Assembly: GCA_963833745.1 (NCBI GenBank)
Contig: CAWHZD010000004.1
Coordinates: 1,426,001 to 1,490,000, forward strand
Direction of reading: 5' to 3'
Length of the DNA: 64,000 nucleotides
Source of the DNA: AP-15 sp963833745
Lineage (GTDB): Bacteria; Pseudomonadota; Alphaproteobacteria; ATCC43930; CGMCC-115725
Positions 59,930 through 64,000 of the stretch are shown here, in pieces; the first letter of the stretch is position 1; the number at the start of each line of letters is the position of its first letter. The translations under genes were made by a program, and so were the position numbers. The notes beneath the pieces were generated by a model that was given only the letters and a program-made list of their open reading frames with translations, did not search any database and was not told where the DNA came from.

Positions 59930-60610
59930 GCTGAACGGCCGCTCGAAGGGCCTCTACGTCTCGCCGCGAGGTTCCAATGCGTCGCCGGACTCTGCCAGGT
60001 TTATCGAAGGCGCCCTCTCGATTGGCAGGCTCCATGCTGATCATCCGGTCCCCTCTCCTTTTAAGTCGACATTCTTCCGACGAAAGCCGTTGTTCGGTCC
60101 ATTAGCGCATCGAATCTTGCGGCGGCGATAAATCGCGGCTTGAGAGGCGACGAGAGTATAGAGGATTGGCACACAATTAACCGTTGATAGCACCGCGTGA
60201 GTTCTCCAAGTACTCGACTGTGTTAGACCAAGATCCCGAAGGCGGGAGTGACGGAAACGCTCGCCAGAGAGGAAGGGCGAGTTGATCTCAAAGGGCGTCG
60301 CTTCGATTAAGCGTATTGGGAATAGACGTAATCGATCGGAGCGGGGGAAGTGAAGTTAAGGTTTGAAGTGTGTTTTACATATACGGGGTCCGCTTCAGCT
60401 GTAACGGCGGCGAAAAGCAGCGCAATCCCGTCAAAAACGACCTGGCAACAATCGCCATGGGAACCCCCCACTTTTGGCTTAGCGCTCACCGGTTGAACAA
60501 CCCCTCGAGCGAGCAGTTCCCGGATTCCTTATCACGATCTTGTAGTAGCAGATCTCATGCTGAACCCGGCCGTGTCCGGCGCCAGCGACTATGAGGCAAT
60601 CAGGTCGCGT
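59930..60610. other. intergenic region left of IS66
   Basis: About 680 nt. A minus-strand frame (60307-60489) contains GIALLFAAVTAEADPVYVKH, resembling the end of a signal peptide and a short exported tail, but its start is unclear. No other feature recognised. The IS66 target duplication is at its right edge. Confidence 0.4.
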
Positions 60611-60634
60611 GTAAGCGTCCGGTATACGCCGTGA

Positions 60635-62260
60635 TCAGGCAGCGGTCTCACCCGGCGGAGAGTGGAAGGCCCAAGGCATCAGTTCGGCGATGCGGTTGAT
60701 CGGATGCCCGGCGGCGATCCTGGAGAGGGTGTCGGTGAGGTAGGCTTCCGGGTTGAGGCCATTCAATTTCGCGGTCTGCAGGATCGAGTACATCGCGGCG
60801 GCACGCTCGCCGCCGGAATGACTGCCGGCGAAGAGCCAGTTGCGTCTTCCTAAAGCTATGCAGCGTATTGCATTTTCGGCGATGTTGTTGTCGGCTTCGA
60901 GGCGGGCGTCGGTGGCGAAGCGGGTAAGCGCGGGGCGGCGCTTAATGATGTAGCGGAAGGCCTCGGCAAGCTCTGATCGAGCCGAGAGCTTGCGCTCGGC
61001 GGCCTGCGCCCAGGCGAAGAACGCATCGAGCAAGGGGATGGTAGCGACGCGATGTGCCAGCCTCTCGTCTGGCGGGGCGAAGCGAGCCTTGTCCTCGACG
61101 GCATAGAATTGCGCGATCCGGTCGAGCGCCGCCTTGGCGACGGTCGATTTCGTCGTTTGCCACACGTCGAAGATGCCCCTGCGGCAATGGCTCCAGCAGG
61201 CGACCTCGGTGATCGCCGGCCTCGCCGGGAGCCCCGGGCTGGCCTTGCGCGGCGCGTACAGCGCTGCGAACCCGCTATAGGCATCGGCCTGCAGAAACCC
61301 GGTGAAGTGCGCGAGATGGGCCGCCGGGTGCGCGCCGCCACGGTCGGGGCTGTAGAAGTAGACCGCCGCCGGCGGTGCGGGGCCGCAGAACGGCCGGTCG
61401 TCACGGACATAGACCCATAATCGCCCGGTCCGGGTTCGGCCGAGGCCGGGCTCCAGCACCGGGACCGGCGTGTCGTCGCCGTGGATCTTTTCGGCAGCAA
61501 ACACGTGGCGGCAGATCCCCTCGACGATCGGCTGCAGTAGCCAGACCGCCTGGCCCACCCAGTCGCTCAAGGTCGAGCGATCGAGGTCGACCCCCTCGCG
61601 GGCGTAGATCTCGCTCTGACGGTATAGCGGAAGGTGATCGGTATATTTCGACACCAAGAGATGCGCCAGCATGCCCGGGGCGGCGCGCCCGCGCGGCGTC
61701 GGCAGAGCCGGCGCCGCCGCTTGGGTGATTGCATCGCAGTGCCGGCAGGCATATTTCGGCCGGACGTGCCGGATCACCCGGAACCGGCCGGGGACATAGT
61801 CGAGCACCTCGGTGACGTCTTCGCCGAGCCGAGCCATGTCGCCGCCGCAGGCGGGACAGGTGCAGGCGCCATCGTGCTCCGGCTCGTGCACGACCTGCTG
61901 ACGGGGCAGGTGGTCCGGCAGCTTCTTGCGCTTTGGCCGTACCCCCTCGCGCAGCGGCAGCGGCTGGTCTTCGGCGGCAGCTTTGCTGATCTCTTCAGCC
62001 TCGCCGGCTTCCAACTCCTCGAGCCGCAGCTCGAGCTCCTCGAGCTGCCCGGTCAGCCGCTCCGAGGAGCGGCCGAACTGCATCCGCCGCAGCTTGGCGA
62101 TCTGGAACTTCAGCTTCTCGATTTCCAGCGTGCGCAGCTGGACGGCGAGCTTTGCCGCCTGCAATTCCGCGCTCGCCGCCGCCAATTCGCTCTGGCAGGC
62201 CAGGGCAAAAGCCCGTAGCGCGTCGGGGTCGGAGGGCAGATCGGCCGAGGCCAGCGACAT
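60635..62260 (-). CDS. tnpC: IS66 transposase TnpC
   Basis: 541 residues. An N-terminal leucine-rich coiled coil (LRTLEIEKLKFQIAKLRRMQ), the FGRSSERL motif, a zinc-binding region (CTCPACGGDM, then CRHCD) and the DDE core: HGDDTPVPVLEPG (Asp), YSGFAALYAPR after LQADA (Asp) and DNNIAENAIR (Glu). The last is followed by LGRRNWLFAGSHSGGERAA, typical for the family. Full length. Confidence 0.95.
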   Translation of the reverse strand: MSLASADLPSDPDALRAFALACQSELAAASAELQAAKLAVQLRTLEIEKLKFQIAKLRRMQFGRSSERLTGQLEELELRLEELEAGEAEEISKAAAEDQPLPLREGVRPKRKKLPDHLPRQQVVHEPEHDGACTCPACGGDMARLGEDVTEVLDYVPGRFRVIRHVRPKYACRHCDAITQAAAPALPTPRGRAAPGMLAHLLVSKYTDHLPLYRQSEIYAREGVDLDRSTLSDWVGQAVWLLQPIVEGICRHVFAAEKIHGDDTPVPVLEPGLGRTRTGRLWVYVRDDRPFCGPAPPAAVYFYSPDRGGAHPAAHLAHFTGFLQADAYSGFAALYAPRKASPGLPARPAITEVACWSHCRRGIFDVWQTTKSTVAKAALDRIAQFYAVEDKARFAPPDERLAHRVATIPLLDAFFAWAQAAERKLSARSELAEAFRYIIKRRPALTRFATDARLEADNNIAENAIRCIALGRRNWLFAGSHSGGERAAAMYSILQTAKLNGLNPEAYLTDTLSRIAAGHPINRIAELMPWAFHSPPGETAA

Positions 62261-62320
62261 ACCCCGCCTCTATCGAATGCCGCCGCCAGACACCAGAACA
62301 AACAGAGAATCCCTGATCTG

Positions 62321-62674
62321 TCAAACCAACATGGGTCGCCGCGGCGCCGGCGGTGCTATCGTCCGCCGCCAATCCATCGCCTCCACCAGCAGCGCCAACT
62401 GCGCCGGCGTCAATGTCAATGTGCCGTCGACGATCGGCGGCCAGACGAATTTGTCGCGTTCCAGCCGCTTGGCGAACAGGCACAGGCCGCTGCCGTCCCA
62501 GTACAGGCCTTTCAGATAATGACCGCGCTTGCTGCGAAAGATGAAAACATGGCCGCTGAACGGGTCGGCGCCGATGATCTGCTGAACCTTGGCCGCCAGG
62601 CCGTCGAACCCGGCGCGCAGATCGATCGGCTGACAAGCGAGAAACACCTTCGTCCCCGGCGCCAGGCCGATCAT
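62321..62674 (-). CDS. tnpB: IS66 accessory protein TnpB
   Basis: 117 residues. The characteristic VFLACQPIDLRAGFDGLAAK at the N-terminus and HVFIFRSKRGHYLKGLYWDG in the middle identify IS66 Orf2. Its start overlaps the tnpA stop by 4 nt. Required with TnpA and TnpC for transposition of this family. Confidence 0.95.
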   Translation of the reverse strand: MIGLAPGTKVFLACQPIDLRAGFDGLAAKVQQIIGADPFSGHVFIFRSKRGHYLKGLYWDGSGLCLFAKRLERDKFVWPPIVDGTLTLTPAQLALLVEAMDWRRTIAPPAPRRPMLV

Positions 62675-63093
62675 CCCGGCCCCCGCACCGCCGCCAGCAC
62701 CCGCCGCAGCGCCTTCTCGTTGACACTGGCATCCACGCGCACCCGGACCCCAGTCGGCAGATCGATCTCGATCACCCCGACGCGCTCCGCCAAAGCCACA
62801 CCCCTACCTCGCGGCCATACTGCACCAGCCATTGGCACCGGCGAATTCGGGCCTGACGCCTCGGCGACGACGCCGAGCTGGACAAAACCCACCGGCGTAG
62901 GCGCCGCGGTCCGCGCCACCAGTGCGGCCGCCTTCCATGCCGATCGCCAGTTATACAGCAGGCTATCCGAGATCCCGTGCCGGCGGGCAACCACCGAAAC
63001 TCGGCCACCCTCGGCATCCACTTCAGCCATCAGCGCCACTTTCTCCTCCGGCGTCCACTGCCGGCGGCGCGCAACAACAACCTCGCCATCCAC
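62671..63093 (-). CDS. tnpA: IS66 accessory protein TnpA (HTH)
   Basis: 140 residues with an N-terminal Orf8/IS3-type helix-turn-helix (RRQWTPEEKVALMAEVDAEG, then SVVARRHGISDSLLYNWR). The C-terminal half (VIEIDLPTGVRVRVDASVNE) is the family-typical beta-rich tail. First gene of the IS66 operon, 97 nt inside the right end. Confidence 0.9.
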   Translation of the reverse strand: MDGEVVVARRRQWTPEEKVALMAEVDAEGGRVSVVARRHGISDSLLYNWRSAWKAAALVARTAAPTPVGFVQLGVVAEASGPNSPVPMAGAVWPRGRGVALAERVGVIEIDLPTGVRVRVDASVNEKALRRVLAAVRGPG

Positions 63094-63380
63094 CCCAAGG
63101 ACTCCTTCTGGACAGTCCAGAAGGACCCAGCTTCCCTCAGCGCGCTCTCCCCGACCACACCCCGCAGGCCGGTTCAGACCGGACGCTTACGGTCGCGTCG
63201 ACGAAGGGAGCTTCTCTGGCGCATGGCAGTGTGTTGCGAGGAGCGAAGATAAGAGACTGAGAAGATTGCCTCGGCTCGGCGAAGGGGGTGCTGGATAATG
63301 CAGCGCAGCGCATACCCCCGAATGCGCTATTGCAACGAAGGTACCGTGCCGTTCCCTCGCTCAGGTTTCAGTCCGCCCAG

Positions 63381-64000
63381 CTACGCCGCGCGAATATCAT
63401 TTTGATTGGATGCGGTTTTTACCAGGCAACGCAGCACTTCGGCGACGCTCCAGGCCTGAGCGACGCAGCCGCGCGGGGTGAACGGCGGCTCGGCGTCAAA
63501 GACCTCGCTGATCGAGCCGATGCCGGCCTCAGCCAGATGTGCCTCGAAGCCGTCGAGGAAGCGCCGGGCCGCTGCGCTGTCATCGGGATGGACCTTGAGC
63601 CAGGCATCGACGAACGGGCCGATCAGCCAGGCCCACACGGTGCCCTGGTGATAGGCGGCATCGCGGGCGCGCACATCGCCAAAATAGCGCGGTCTGTAGT
63701 CGGGCTCGCCCGGCGCCAGGGAGCGCAGCCCAACCGGCGTCACCAGCTTCTTATGCACGGCGGTAACCACCGCATCCCAATGTTCCCGCTCGAGGACCGG
63801 GTGCGCGAGCGCAATCGCGAAGATCTGGTTCGGTCGGAAAGCGGAATCGTCACCATTCTCGCCATCGACGACGTCATAGAGATAGCCGCCGGCCGCGTGC
63901 CAAAAGCGGTGATTGAATGATTCGCGCTCCTTGCCCGCATGGGTTGCCATCGCATCGGCTTCCGGGTCCTTTACATCGTGCAGCCAATCCGTCAGCAGGC
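63381..64000 (-). CDS. glycogen-debranching-enzyme-type glucosidase, partial
   Basis: C-terminal ~205 residues of an amylo-alpha-1,6-glucosidase/GDE (alpha/alpha)6-barrel protein. The signature AAYHQGTVWAWLIGPFVDAW is clear, preceded by GENGDDSAFRPNQIFAIALA and followed by GCVAQAWSVAEVLRCL, near the usual end. The frame continues through the right edge of the window (upstream residues LLTDWLHDVKDPEADAMATH), so the N-terminal sugar-binding part is not visible. It probably trims alpha-1,6 branches of glycogen or processes related glucans. Confidence 0.85.
   Translation of the reverse strand, partial: LLTDWLHDVKDPEADAMATHAGKERESFNHRFWHAAGGYLYDVVDGENGDDSAFRPNQIFAIALAHPVLEREHWDAVVTAVHKKLVTPVGLRSLAPGEPDYRPRYFGDVRARDAAYHQGTVWAWLIGPFVDAWLKVHPDDSAAARRFLDGFEAHLAEAGIGSISEVFDAEPPFTPRGCVAQAWSVAEVLRCLVKTASNQNDIRAA

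Larger units (their letters stand above)
60603..63198. mobile_element. IS66-family element, complete with 8-bp target duplication
   Basis: Terminal inverted repeats gtaagcgtccggt (60611) and its complement ending at 63190 bound a 2580-bp element with tnpA, tnpB and tnpC on the minus strand. The flanks carry an exact 8-bp direct repeat, ggtcgcgt, at 60603-60610 and 63191-63198, the normal IS66 duplication length. An intact and probably recent insertion. Confidence 0.95.

Noticed and set aside
1..64000. CRISPR arrays
   Set aside because: No regularly spaced direct repeats with unique spacers were seen; the repeats found are palindromic or tandem units and IS ends.

Overview
The window is GC-rich chromosomal DNA of an alphaproteobacterium. 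I infer a Rhodospirillales- or Hyphomicrobiales-like soil or plant-associated lineage from the gene families (Mrp/Pha-type antiporter, NirA with a CysJ-like partner, y4iL-like catalase relative) and from the style of the palindromic intergenic repeats. No rRNA gene or other taxonomic marker is present, so this placement is an inference.

1-43.3 kb is mostly ordinary chromosome. It holds a membrane adenylate cyclase, a VOC protein, a luciferase-like oxidoreductase, two hotdog thioesterases, an S41-family protein with its catalytic dyad replaced, a secreted alpha/beta hydrolase, a GST-CopD pair, and a siroheme sulfite/nitrite reductase with its flavoprotein. A frameshifted aldo/keto reductase follows. 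Next comes a 12-kb minus-strand operon (27.4 to 15.1 kb): RND adaptor and pump, a full Mrp/Pha cation/proton antiporter, an AI-2E/PerM permease and a patatin lipoprotein. Divergent from it lies a compact selenocysteine locus: selD (fused to an FAD oxidoreductase), selA, selB and tRNA-Sec. After it come a catalase-like protein, a vapBC pair with a frameshifted toxin, and a catabolic set (two alpha/beta hydrolases, a luciferase-like oxidoreductase, a cupin, an orphan xanthine-dehydrogenase large subunit). At 41.9-42.6 kb a small two-gene module encodes a colicin E3-type ribonuclease domain with all four catalytic residues, followed at once by a candidate immunity gene.

43.4 kb onward is an island. 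A 3' remnant of tRNA-Lys(CTT) sits beside a P4-type tyrosine integrase, marking one junction of an integrated element whose other end is not seen here. The island is packed with insertion sequences: an IS256 remnant, an IS21 istA carrying two 23-nt palindromic inserts and then interrupted by an IS1634-type element (5-bp target duplication) and abutted by IS5, a second IS21 remnant whose istB is split by a 2.6-kb element built around a large serine recombinase (10-bp direct repeats; excision in silico restores istB), an inverted partial IS1634 copy, and an intact IS66 with an 8-bp target duplication. Cargo or trapped genes include a K+-channel-like protein lacking its pore, a truncated secreted protein, a small hydrophobic protein and a ferritin-like di-iron protein. 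A glycogen-debranching-enzyme gene runs off the right edge.

The most noteworthy items are the E3-type toxin/immunity pair, the minimal serine-recombinase element, the inserts in istA, the dead S41 protease and the pore-less channel. Family assignments come from recognition of motifs by eye; no database search was run.
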